Shown piece by piece: positions 13,401-22,254 of a stretch of DNA of 64,000 nt. The position numbers and the translations under genes are program-made. Origin of the DNA: Amyelois transitella (Eukaryota; Arthropoda; Insecta; Lepidoptera; Pyralidae). The notes beneath the pieces were generated by a model. The model saw only the letters and a list, made by a program, of their open reading frames with translations. It searched no databases and was not told the DNA's origin. The DNA lies in assembly GCF_032362555.1 (NCBI RefSeq), contig NC_083508.1:11809001-11873000 (forward strand), read 5' to 3'. How positions within the stretch are numbered: position 1 is the first letter of the stretch; every line of letters begins with the position of its first letter.

Positions 13401-16400
13401 GACTCTATGTGTTATTCTAGGCTATATTCTACCCATGTACTAAATTTCATCAAAATCTGTCCAGTAGTTTTTGCGTGAGAGAGTAACAAACTCCGCTAGT
13501 ACGCTGAGGAAGTCGCGGGTACACAGCTAGTAATACATATAATCACGTCTATATCACATGCGGGGTGGACAGAGCCAATAGTCCCGAAAAGACTGAATGG
13601 CCACGTTCAGCTATTTGGCTTAATGGTTAGAATTGAGATTCAAATAGTGACAGGTAGCTAGCACATCGCCTAAAAGAAGAATTTTGCACCAAGTTCGCGC
13701 AGCACTCGCGCCGCGGCAAGAACATCGCCGGCGACGTCATGGCGGCCCTCGACCGGGTAATAATGCATCACGTCTATATCACATGCGGGGTGGACAGAGC
13801 TAACAGTCCCGAAAAGACTGAATGGCCACGTTCAGCTGCTCGGCTTAGCCGCTTATGTTCACGTCTATGTCACATGCGGAGTGGACAGAGCTAACAGTCC
13901 CGAAAAGACTGATTGGCCACGTTCAGCTGCTCGGCTTAGCCGCTTATGTTCACGTCTATATAACATGCGGGGTGGACAGAGACAATAGTCTTCAAAAGAC
14001 TGAATGGCCACGTTCAGCTGCTCGGCTTAGCCGCTTATGTTCACGTCTATATCACATGCGGAGTGGACAGAGCTAACAGTCTTCAAAAGACTGAATGGCC
14101 ACGTTCAGCTATTTGGTTTAATGGTAGAATTGAGATTCAAATAGTGACAGGTAGCTAGTACACCGCCTAAAAGAAGAATCGTCAAGTTTATAAGACTATC
14201 CCTTAGTCGACTTTGAGATATCCATGGGAAAGAGATGGAGTGGTCCTATACGTTTTTTTTATTGGTGCCGGGAACCACACGGCACTTTAATTAAATCAAA
14301 ATCCACAGGTTTACAACACGGCGACCGATCTGAAAACAGCGAAGGTTGAGAAACAGCGCATCCTACACGAACAGCTGACCGCCATCGAAGAACAACTCAC
14401 CACCATCACGAGGCAGATGAAGGAGAAGATTAACAGAATGGTGGAGAGCGTGGAGCATAAGGTAACATCTATACTAATAAATATAATATAAATAAATAAT
14501 ATATATGAGATAAATTACACTGATTGAGTTAGCCTCGAAGTAAGTTCGAGACTTGTGTTACGAGATACTAACTCAGCGATACTATTTTTTATAATAAATA
14601 CTTATATAGATAAACATCCAAGACCCAGGCCAATCAGAAAAAGTTCTTTTCTCATCATGCCCTGGCCGGGATTCGAACCCGGGACCCCCGGTGTCACAGA
14701 CAAGCGTACTACCGCTGCGCCACAGAGGCCGTCGATATTAATATTATAAAGCTGAAGAGTTTGTTTGTTTGTTTGAACGCGTTTATCTCAGGAACTACTG
14801 GTTCGAATTGAAAAAAATATTTTTGCGTCGAATAGACAATTTATCGAGGAAGGCTTTAGGCTATATAACAGCACGCTGCAACTGTAAGGAGCAAAGAAAT
14901 AATGGAAAATGTGAAAAAAAAACGGGGAAAATTATTCATCCTTGAGGGCTTCGATGATGCCCATAATAACTTTTCCACGCGGACGAAGTCGCGGGCACAG
15001 CTACTGTTTCAGTAACACGTTTAAGGACCTGTCCCGACTGACTGACCTGTCCTCCAAGGGACAGACGGACTCTTAACGTTTCGTGACGTTTAGATAAATT
15101 AGTTAAAAAAAAATTATTCATTAATATGGGACAACTTATATCACTTAATAATTGTCATATCTTTTGGTTTCACAACATTGGTTGACGTCAAATGAATTAC
15201 TTACAACGTAGTAGCGGCACGCGGGAAGCTCTCTCATTGGTCGTTCGAGACGGAACAACAACTGTTAAAGGAAAATTCGCAGTGCGCATTACCATAAGCA
15301 TAGTGTTAACTTAGTAAATTATACAATCAAAATTCCTTTCTCAGTCCTTTCTTTAAAATTACAATAATACATCTTAATACATCTTGTAGCTCGAATTCCC
15401 TTTTTTTTCAATCACCAAAAAACGCGGCTCACTCAAAGGTCAAAAAGCAAACTCGGTATTGCCAACACATGATAATAAAATACTATTTTTTTTTTAATTT
15501 TAATAAAAATGATAGGGTCACCAACCTTACGAACAAAAATAGGGTTGGACAAATATCGGTGGTAAAACCGGGATGCGCGCTTCAGTATGTTTGATCGGCC
15601 AGGTGTCCCTGACGCTGAGCCAGGAGATCCGCCGGCTGTCGGCGCATTACGATACGCATAGTGATAGGGTCACCAACCTTCCAAAAAAAAATAGGGTTGT
15701 ACAAACATCGGTGGTAAAACCGGAATGCGCGCTTCAGTATGTGTGCTCGGCCAGGTGTCCCTGACGCTGAGCCAGGTGATCCGCCGCCTGTCGGCGCATT
15801 ACGGATAGATACATACAGATAGGGTTACCAACCTTCCAAATAAACAAAAATAGGGTTGTACAAACATCGGTGGTATAACCGGGACGCGCGCTTCAGTATG
15901 TTTGATCGGCCAGGTGTCCCTGACGCTGAGCCAGGAGATCCGCCGGCTGTCAGCGCAGTACGATACGCATAGTGATAGGGTTACCAACCTTCCAAATAAA
16001 ATAGGGTTGGACAAATATCGGTGGTAAACCTGGGACGCGCGCTTCAGTATGTTTGATCGGCCAGGTGTCCCTGACGCTGAGCCAGGAGATCCGCCGGCTG
16101 TCAGCGCAGTACGATACGCATAGTGATAGGGTTACCAACCTTCCAAATAAAATAGGGTTGGACAAATATCGGTGGTAAACCTGGGACGCGCGCTTCAGTA
16201 TGTTTGTTCGGCCAGGTGTCCCTGACGCTGAGCCAGGAGATCCGCCGCCTGTCGGGGCATTACGACACGCATAGTGATAGGGTTACCAACATTCCGAATA
16301 AAAATAGGGTTGTACAAACATCGGTGGTAAAACCGGAATGCGCGCTTCAGTATGTGTGCTCGGCCAGGTGTCCCTGACGCTGAGCCAGGAGATCCGCCGG

Positions 16401-19400
16401 CTGTCGGCGCATTACGATACGCATAGTGATAGGGTCACCAACCTTCCAAATAAAATAGGGTTGGACAAATATCGGTGGTAAAACCGGGATGCGCGCTTCA
16501 GTATGTTTGTTCGGCCAGGTGTCCCTGACGCTGAGCCAGGAGATCCGCCTGCTGTCGGCGCATTACGATACGCATAGTGATAGGGTTACCAACATTCCGA
16601 ATAAAAATAGGATTGCCAACCTTACAAACAAAAATAGGGTTGTACAAACATCGGTGGTAAAACCGGAATGCGCGCTTCAGTCTGTGTGCTCGGCCAGGTG
16701 TCCCTGACGCTGAGCCAGGAGATCCGCCGGCTGTCGGCGCTGGTGGACGAGCACGAGGCGCCGTTCCGCGCGGAGCGGCCGGCGCTGGAGCAGTACAAGC
16801 GCGCGCTGCACCGCCACGTGGAGGCGGGGCTGGGCTCGCGGCTCAAGCAGCGGCTCTCCGCCGACATCGGCCACGAGATGGACCAGGCGCAGCAGGAGAT
16901 GGCAGGTCGGTTTTGTGAAGGGACACTACGTTGTTTGATACATGATTGATTTGATTATCATACTAATAAATATAAATATATACGGGACAAATTACACTGA
17001 TTGAGTTAGCCTCGAAGTAAGTTCGAAACTTGTGTTACGAGATACTAACTCAACGATACTATATTTTATAATAAATACTTAAAGGTATAGATAAACATCC
17101 AAGACCCACGACAATCAGAAAAAGTTCTTTTCTCATCATGCCCTGGCCGAGATTTGAACCCGGGACTGATGTTATGAATGTGGATGAAGCGAAGGAAGTG
17201 TGCAGAGATCGTGGCAAATGGAAAGAGGTAGTCTTTGCCTACCCCTCCGGGAAAGAGGCGTGATTTTGATGTATGTATGTATGTATACATAACTGATTTG
17301 ATTATCCTACTTATGTTATAAATGCGAAAGTTTGTGTACGTCAGGATGACAGTATAGATGTTTGTTACTCTTTCACGTTAAAACTAATGAAACGGTTAAG
17401 ATGTAATTTGGTATGTGGGTAGCTGAAGATCCAGAATAACATATAGGCTAATTTTTATCCAGGAGTTCCCGCGGGATTGATAGGGTTTCCATGTGGACGA
17501 AGTCGCGGGCGGCCTCTAGTTGAAAATAAAACTGAAGTTCTATGAAACTGATCTTGGTTTGATTTTGAGAAATTGACGGTGGGAATTTATGATGGTATAA
17601 ACAAATGCTGCAATTGCTTGAACATAACACTGAACTATAACTATAACTGATTTAGATAGTTTGACAATAAAATTACGCTCAATAATTAGGGTATGAAATA
17701 CAATGAACTAATATTTCATAATAATGGGCTCTTTAAACAATTTCTGACTTAACATTCTATTTTGGTTTTTCTTTTTTTCTTAGTGGCCAGTTTCAGTCAT
17801 AAATAGTTTGAACACTTGCCTTATTTTGTACTTAACTTTTAACAGGGGTAAATTACAAATAATATAATAAATTCGAAAGTGAGTTTTGTTTGTTTGTTAC
17901 CTCTTTACAGGTTACTTAATACGAGTAAGTATTCTTGAAATAGAACGTGTATATAATTAATAGTCTGGTGAAGGACATTTTCTTCCAATAAAAACTATAG
18001 TTACTGTGGGATTTGCGAATTACCTGAATTTTATACGTGACATTTAATCCGAACATAAAACTGAGCAAATTTTACTATGGGACCAATCTAGAAAAAGCCA
18101 AAATATATTTTACAGAATCCGGATTCCAGTTTCCTTTAACAAAGGGAATTTTACGAAAATAATATAATGATAAAGATAACATTTCTCCAATCTACTCTAC
18201 AGATCGCATGTACAACATCCTGCCCCAACACAAGCGAGCAGCCGCAGCAAGTTGCATCATCCCACACCAGCAACCTTTCGAGGTTCTATACCGGCTCAAT
18301 TGCGACAACTTGTGTGCTGATTTCCAGGAAGACCTTTCCTTTAGGTTTTCTTACGGGATCACGGCGCTCATACAGCGTTTCCACGGGAAGAATTCAAATA
18401 AAATCGCGTTGAAGAATCCTCCTACATATACACAGGTAAATTGTATTAATTGGCTATTAAGTTTAAAAGTGTACAACTGAGAGAGTGTTGTTCTTGGTAT
18501 CTTAGTATGGGAATAAAGGAAAAATTAGAAAAATAGAAATTTAAAGGAAAAATCACTTATCTAGTGTAAAATGTATGATCTAAAGAGGTCTTCTGTTATC
18601 TGTTGCTAAGTTTAATTGTTTGAGTTTCTTTAAGATTTAAGTCATAGAAATACCTCGTTCCTCTTCAAGTAGTGTACAATCGGGATAAATGTTGGAACGA
18701 CTATGAAAATTTTTCTTAGAAATTGTTATAAGGTTTTCTAACAATTTTTGGTGGCAGCGGTGGGATTTCAAATATTTTTTTTGTTCAGATTCCCCCAACA
18801 GTGAGCAACCTCCCCGCTAACAACATGGAGGTGGTGCGCAGTAACGGCGCCAGTATCGGGCCGTTCAGCGCCGAGGAGTGGAGCATGGTGTCCAAGTTCG
18901 CGCTCGGGGCATTGACCTCGCAGGGCACCATGGGCGGGCTACTGCTGTCTGGACTGGTATGATACCTTTTTACCGTCTTGCTAGTCATTTTAAGGTAGGC
19001 AGAGATTATGTATTGTGTCTCGCAACGATCCTTACAGACCTCTCCCGCTTCTTTCACACTCATTACTCTTTTCATGCACATTCGACGATTACGGTCACTC
19101 CTAACATCTCCTTTTTTCTAGACATCAAGTTCAACGAGGCCGGCCCTGTCCCACTTTTACAGTCAGCTCTGCCTTATAAATTCCTTTCGTTAGTTGCCGT
19201 GTGGTTCCCGGCACCAATACAAAAATGAATAGGACCACTCAATCTCTTTCCCATGGATGCCGTAAAAGGCGACTAAGGGGTAGGCTTATAAAATTGTGAT
19301 TCTTTATCTCAGGCGATGGGCTAGCAACCTGTCACTATTTGGATCTCAATTCCATCATTAAGCCGAGCAGCTGAACGTGGCCATTTAGTCTTTTCGGGAC

Positions 19401-22205
19401 TATTGGCTCTGTCTACCCCGTAGGGGATATAGACGTGACTATATGTATGTATGTAGTTTGCTAGTTATTTAACCTCGTTCCAATAAAATGTTATGTTATA
19501 TATATATATAACTTCGTTCCAGTTGTTAAAAACGGTCGGGTGGCGCATAGTGGCGGTGACGGGCGTGCTGTACGGCGCGCTGTACGCGTACGAGCGGCTC
19601 ACGTGGACCGCGCGCGCGCAGGAGCGGCTCTTCAAGCGGCAGTACGTGGCGCACGCCGGCAAGAAGCTGCGGCTCATCGTGGACCTCACGTCCGCCAACT
19701 GCAGCCACCAAGTGCAGCAGTGAGTGGTCGCGATGTGTTTGTTGTGACATGAAACATATACTATCTCTATACACACAAGCAGTACGTGGCGCACGCCGGC
19801 AAGAAGCTGCGGCTCATCGTGGACCTCACGTCCGCCAACTGCAGCCACCAAGTGCAGCAGTGAGTGGTCGCGATGTGTTTGTTGTGACATGAAACATATA
19901 CTATCTCTATACACACAAGCAGTACGTGGCGCACGCCGGCAAGAAGCTGCGGCTCATCGTGGACCTCACGTCCGCCAACTGCAGCCACCAAGTGCAGCAG
20001 TGAGTGGTCGCGATGTGTTTGTTGTGACATGAAACATATACTATCTCTATACACACAAGCAGTACGTGGCGCACGCCGGCAAGAAGCTGCGGCTCATCGT
20101 GGACCTCACGTCCGCCAACTGCAGCCACCAAGTGCAGCAGTGAGTGGTCGCGATGTGTTTGTTGTGACATGAAACATATACTATCTCTATACACACAAGC
20201 AGTACGTGGCGCACGCCGGCAAGAAGCTGCGGCTCATCGTGGACCTCACGTCCGCCAACTGCAGCCACCAAGTGCAGCAGTGAGTGGTCGCGATGTGTTT
20301 GTTGTGACATGAAACATATACTATCTCTATACACACAAGCAGTACGTGGCGCACGCCGGCAAGAAGCTGCGGCTCATCGTGGACCTCACGTCCGCCAACT
20401 GCAGCCACCAAGTGCAGCAGTGAGTGGTCGCGATGTGTTTGTTGTGACATGAAACATATACTATCTCTATACACACAAGCAGTACGTGGCGCACGCCGGC
20501 AAGAAGCTGCGGCTCATCGTGGACCTCACGTCCGCCAACTGCAGCCACCAAGTGCAGCAGTGAGTGGTCGCGATGTGTTTGTTGTGACATGAAACATATA
20601 CTATCTCTATACACACAAGCAGTACGTGGCGCACGCCGGCAAGAAGCTGCGGCTCATCGTGGACCTCACGTCCGCCAACTGCAGCCACCAAGTGCAGCAG
20701 TGAGTGGTCGCGATGTGTTTGTTGTGACATGAAACATATACTATCTCTATACACACAAGCAGTACGTGGCGCACGCCGGCAAGAAGCTGCGGCTCATCGT
20801 GGACCTCACGTCCGCCAACTGCAGCCACCAAGTGCAGCAGTGAGTGGTCGCGATGTGTTTGTTGTGACATGAAACATATACTATCTCTATACACACAAGC
20901 AGTACGTGGCGCACGCCGGCAAGAAGCTGCGGCTCATCGTGGACCTCACGTCCGCCAACTGCAGCCACCAAGTGCAGCAGTGAGTGGTCGCGATGTGTTT
21001 GTTGTGACATGAAACATATACTATCTCTATACACACAAGCAGTACGTGGCGCACGCCGGCAAGAAGCTGCGGCTCATCGTGGACCTCACGTCCGCCAACT
21101 GCAGCCACCAAGTGCAGCAGTGAGTGGTCGCGATGTGTTTGTTGTGACATGAAACATATACTATCTCTATACACACAAGCAGTACGTGGCGCACGCCGGC
21201 AAGAAGCTGCGGCTCATCGTGGACCTCACGTCCGCCAACTGCAGCCACCAAGTGCAGCAGTGAGTGGTCGCGATGTGTTTGTTGTGACATGAAACATATA
21301 CTATCTCTATACACACAAGCAGTACGTGGCGCACGCCGGCAAGAAGCTGCGGCTCATCGTGGACCTCACGTCCGCCAACTGCAGCCACCAAGTGCAGCAG
21401 TGAGTGGTCGCGATGTGTTTGTTGTGACATGAAACATATACTATCTCTATACATACATAGATGTTATAAAAAAAAACAATCAACAATCTTGAAAAATACA
21501 TACATACATGTAATCACGTCTTACGGGGTAGACAGAGGCAACAATCTTGAGAAGATTAATAGGCCACGTTCAGCGGTTAGGCTTGATGATAGAATTGAGA
21601 TTCTAATAGTGACAGGTTGCTAGCCCATCGCTTAAAAGAAGAATCTCAAGTTTATAAACCTTATCCCTTAGTCGCCTTTTACGACTTCCATGGAAACGAA
21701 ATGGAGTGGTTCTATTCCTTTTTTTTTATTGGTGCCGGGATCGACACGGCTATTTTTATTATACTATAAATAATAAATAAATATAAAATTACACAGATTG
21801 AATTAGCCTCGAAGTAAGTTCGTGACTTGTGTTACGAGATATCAACTCAACGATACTATATTTTATAACCAATACTTGTAAGTATAGATAAACATCAAAG
21901 ACCCAGGCCAATCAGAAAAAGTTCATTTCTCATCATGCCCTGGCCGGGATTCGAACCCGGGAACCCCATTGAACATTCGTCAATTTTGTTTTCTTTTTTC
22001 CAGAGAACTATCGACAATGTTCGCCCGCCTGTGCCGCCTCGTGGACGAGGCTACGACCGAGATGGACGAGGAGTTGTGCGAAGTGAAGGAGGCCATCAAA
22101 ATGCTGGACGAAGCCTCCACCTCGGCCAAGAAGCTGCGGAACAAGGCCAATTATTTGTCCCACGAGTTGGAGCTGTTTGATGACGCCTTCCTGAAGCTCA
22201 ACTAG
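4452..22205 (+). CDS. Marf: Mitofusin / mitochondrial assembly regulatory factor, outer-membrane fusion GTPase
   Basis: Thirteen coding exons: 4452-4656, 5649-5775, 6467-6629, 8234-8464, 9232-9339, 12071-12221, 12983-13146, 14309-14461, 16698-16905, 18203-18435, 18789-18956, 19523-19719 and 22004-22205. They sum to 2310 nt, or 769 aa, a normal mitofusin length, and every join is in phase. The GTPase domain shows the P-loop GRTSNGKST (110-118), DSPG (205-208) and NRWD (264-267). A paired hydrophobic anchor spans about 617-660 (exons 11-12), and the C-terminal HR2 coiled coil is in exon 13. Family members fuse mitochondrial outer membranes. Exons 4, 6, 7, 9 and 12 are strikingly GC-rich; exons 2, 5, 8 and 10 are not. 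Edges of exons 7, 9 and 12 are tandemly duplicated into neighbouring introns (listed separately). Only the splice site contiguous with each full exon gives the complete protein. Confidence 0.95.
5358..5582 (-). mobile_element. TATG-tailed SINE (S1) in Marf intron 1
   Basis: The order of S1 landmarks on the opposite strand matches the other copies: the AACCACACGGC head at the right, the TTACGACATCC block, then CATCGCC. It lacks the terminal TATG tail and is diverged. Confidence 0.65.
6660..6895 (-). mobile_element. tRNA-derived SINE (family S2) in Marf intron 3
   Basis: Read on the minus strand, the element begins with a tRNA-like head containing an A-box-like TGGCGCAGC and a B-box region close to GGTTCGAATCC. 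A body TGATTGGCCTGGGTCTTG and a tail TTAGTATCTTGCAACACAAG follow. It is a SINE, not a tRNA gene: the tRNA part is fused to an unrelated body that is repeated at 14486-14735 and elsewhere. Confidence 0.8.
7371..7627 (-). mobile_element. TATG-tailed SINE (S1) in Marf intron 3
   Basis: Near full-length inverted copy: CATACATATGGTCACGTC at the left, CTTGCGGGGTAGACAGAGTC, CTTTTACGACATCCATG, then GGGAACCACAC at the right. Intron 3 otherwise (6896-8233) shows AT-rich sequence with no exon. Confidence 0.8.
8780..9130. mobile_element. SINE-like repeat S3 in Marf intron 4
   Basis: Shares ATGGATCCTGGATTGG, GTTGCCTGAATGTGCAAG and GTGGGATTCGAACCTGTGCC with the copy at 45060-45395. The last word is the complement of a tRNA B box, suggesting a tRNA-derived head. 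Confidence 0.65.
9804..11881 (+). mobile_element. DNA transposon with 29-bp terminal inverted repeats, in Marf intron 5
   Basis: The left end 9804-9832 begins GGGTCATTCTACTTTTT, and 11853-11881 is its inverted copy with one mismatch. ATGA directly precedes the left end (9800-9803) and directly follows the right end (11882-11885), which fits a 4-bp target duplication. The 2.08 kb interior carries one recognisable open frame encoding a basic protein (10789-11291). No transposase catalytic motif was recognised, so the element may be non-autonomous or of an unfamiliar family. Confidence 0.75.
10789..11291 (+). pseudogene. Transposon-borne basic protein, frameshifted
   Basis: The first frame (10789-11010) starts [15 protein letters not shown] and continues with a Lys/Arg-rich helix containing [13 protein letters not shown]. 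This start recurs in uncharacterised repeat-associated proteins of insects and other animals. A run of A at about 10941-10951 appears to shift the frame: the adjacent frame continues with a basic RIRALES-type helix and runs on to the stop at 11291 through a Pro/Ser/Thr-rich tail. The basic region looks DNA-binding, but that is inference. It lies inside the inverted-repeat element and is probably dead in this copy. Confidence 0.55.
12262..12318 (-). repeat. RTE-type LINE 3' end, short fragment
   Basis: The complement of this stretch encodes the end of the RTE tail also seen at 17169-17286: GAGGTAGTC, then CTCTGCCTACCCCTCCGGG, then AAAGAGGCGTGA. Confidence 0.55.
12391..12486 (+). mobile_element. 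TATG-tailed SINE (S1), 5' fragment
   Basis: Has the S1 head: GCCGTGTGGTTCCTGG, CCAATAGAAAAAAAGAATA, CCCATGGATGTCGTAAAAGG. It is truncated after GGGATAG. Confidence 0.65.
12597..12745. repeat. Interspersed repeat R5 in Marf intron 6
   Basis: Contains GAATAGATTTATTTTCAAAA, CCGCTTCCAAAGCGCATGTG and CACTGCAGCATTTTC. The same words occur inverted at 33421-33575, and related pieces lie at 15120-15205, 37565-37715, 39540-39735 and 40425-40507. Confidence 0.65.
13075..13150 (+). repeat. Marf exon 7 tail plus donor, original of a duplication
   Basis: The last about 72 nt of exon 7 and the first bases of its intron are repeated exactly at 13686-13761, 611 bp downstream. This copy is continuous with the rest of exon 7, so its donor (after 13146) is the functional one. 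Confidence 0.85.
13155..13535. mobile_element. Composite of Helitron-like fragments in Marf intron 7
   Basis: The stretch starts CTACACTAATATTATAAATG and contains AACCGATTTTGATGAAATTT. A second piece starts ACTAGCTGCGCCCCGGGGCT and ends GGAAGTCGCGGGTACACAGC followed by TAGT. Both are typical of short Helitron-like elements of Lepidoptera that end CTAG. Confidence 0.55.
13532..13684 (-). mobile_element. TATG-tailed SINE (S1), fragment
   Basis: Inverted S1 3' half from AATCACGTCTATATC to CATCGCCTAAAAGAAG. It stops abruptly at the second copy of the Marf exon 7 tail, showing that the duplicated segment contained exon tail plus SINE. Confidence 0.7.
13686..13761 (+). repeat. Duplicate of Marf exon 7 tail with splice donor
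   Basis: This is an exact copy of 13075-13150, including CTCGACCGGGTAAT where GTAAT is the donor. It has no upstream exon part, so it should not be used as an exon. It shows that a piece of about 611 bp was tandemly duplicated. Confidence 0.85.
13762..14100. repeat. Four tandem SINE-tail units, about 90 bp each
   Basis: The unit runs CACGTCTATATCACATGCGG, GGTGGACAGAGCTAACAGTC, TGAATGGCCACGTTCAGC, GGCTTAGCCGCTTATGTT. It repeats about four times with small differences (for example CCCGAAAAG against TTCAAAAG), then leads into a full S1 copy. It is derived from the S1 3' end. Confidence 0.8.
14020..14283 (-). mobile_element. TATG-tailed SINE (S1) directly before Marf exon 8
   Basis: Full inverted S1 whose GGGAACCACACGGCAC head ends about 25 nt upstream of the exon 8 acceptor (14308). 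The element may therefore supply part of the acceptor context. Confidence 0.75.
14486..14735 (-). mobile_element. tRNA-derived SINE (S2), best-preserved copy
   Basis: On the minus strand the head reads GGCCTCTGTGGCGCAGCGG, then GTAGTACGCTTG, a box B GGTTCGAATCC and CCGGCCAGGGCATGATGAG. The S2 body and tail follow. Both internal pol III boxes are intact in this copy, so it could have been transcribed recently. Confidence 0.85.
14740..15003 (+). mobile_element. Helitron-like element (family H2), copy 1
   Basis: Runs from TTATAAAGCTGAAGAGTTTG to GACGAAGTCGCGGGCACAGC then TACTG. A second copy at 40110-40388 shares GGCTTTAGGCTATATAACA, CACGCTGCAACT and TTCCACGCGGAC. Confidence 0.65.
15500..16697 (+). 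repeat. Seven tandem copies of the head of Marf exon 9 with its acceptor
   Basis: The first 42 nt of exon 9, preceded by CGGCCAG, occur at 15603, 15755, 15914, 16065, 16216, 16368 and 16519. The true exon starts at 16698. Spacings are 152, 159, 151, 151, 152, 151 and 179 bp. Each unit also carries about 110 bp of intron with CGGTGGTAAA and GCGCTTCAGTATGT. Copies differ by several substitutions, so the array is older than the exon 12 array. Using an upstream acceptor would read into the next unit and meet a TGA there. Confidence 0.9.
16966..17168 (-). mobile_element. tRNA-derived SINE (S2), truncated head
   Basis: S2 tail and body are present, but the tRNA-like head stops at AACCCGGGACTGAT. 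It is directly joined to the RTE end that follows. Confidence 0.75.
17169..17286 (+). mobile_element. RTE-type LINE 3' end
   Basis: Encodes the last about 30 residues of an RTE-clade reverse transcriptase ([15 protein letters not shown], then YPSGKEA and stop), followed by a GTAT repeat tail. The same end occurs at 37872-38048 and 60767-60920. It is 5'-truncated. Confidence 0.75.
17296..17521 (+). mobile_element. Helitron-like element (family H1), older copy
   Basis: Runs TATCCTACTTATGTTATAAA to GGACGAAGTCGCGGGCGGCC then TCTAGT. Diverged from the younger copies at 31021-31228 and 48357-48565. Confidence 0.65.
17522..18202. other. AT-rich remainder of Marf intron 9
   Basis: I see no gene or repeat here apart from short AT-rich runs. 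The end supplies the exon 10 acceptor TCTACTCTACAG. Confidence 0.5.
18965..19100 (-). mobile_element. Degenerate RTE LINE 3' end in Marf intron 11
   Basis: The complement encodes a diverged version of the RTE C-terminus ([15 protein letters not shown]) with several changes relative to the copy at 17169. Confidence 0.55.
19195..19457 (+). mobile_element. TATG-tailed SINE (S1) in Marf intron 11
   Basis: Full copy from GCCGTGTGGTTCCCGGCACC to GGGGATATAGACGTGACTAT with a TATG tail. It ends about 65 nt before the exon 12 acceptor. Confidence 0.8.
19640..21453 (+). repeat. 140-bp minisatellite: thirteen copies of Marf exon 12 tail plus donor
   Basis: The unit is the last 80 nt of exon 12 (from CAGTACGTGGCG to CAGTGCAGCA-type end CAAGTGCAGCA) plus 60 nt of intron beginning GTGAGTGGTCGCG. 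AGTACGTGGCG starts recur exactly every 140 bp: 19641, 19781, 19921, 20061, 20201, 20341, 20481, 20621, 20761, 20901, 21041, 21181 and 21321. All copies look identical by eye; the last ends at 21453. The first copy is part of the working exon. Each unit carries the same strong donor. Read-through past the first donor meets TGA immediately. The array is either very young, homogenised, or partly an assembly artefact. Confidence 0.95.
21496..21748 (-). mobile_element. TATG-tailed SINE (S1) in Marf intron 12
   Basis: Inverted S1: CATACATACATGTAATCACG, GGGGTAGACAGAGGC, TTTTACGACTTCCATGG, head near CGGGATCGACACGGC. Confidence 0.75.
21776..21967 (-). mobile_element. tRNA-derived SINE (S2) next to Marf exon 13
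   Basis: S2 body and tail, with the tRNA-like head cut just after the B-box complement GGATTCGAACCC. It ends about 37 nt before the exon 13 acceptor at 22003. Confidence 0.75.
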
Positions 22206-22254
22206 GTGTTGTGCGGTGGTAAGTATTTGTTTTTTTTTTGCTATTTAATTTAAA

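Noticed and set aside
14665-14735. Possible tRNA gene
   Set aside because: The A and B boxes are present, but the sequence runs into a repeated SINE body and the same unit recurs truncated at five other places.
15573-16707. Short peptides starting MRASVC or MSNPIL repeated in the exon 9 array
   Set aside because: They are readings of the duplicated exon head plus intron; each stops in the next unit and none has an independent start context.
19640-21453. CRISPR-like or satellite array
   Set aside because: There are no unique spacers between repeats; the unit is exon plus intron of Marf, and this is a eukaryotic genome.
19465-21501. A ladder of identical 95-codon minus-strand open frames
   Set aside because: They are antisense by-products of the 140-bp array, overlapping every 140 bp; codon content is the complement of Marf exon 12.
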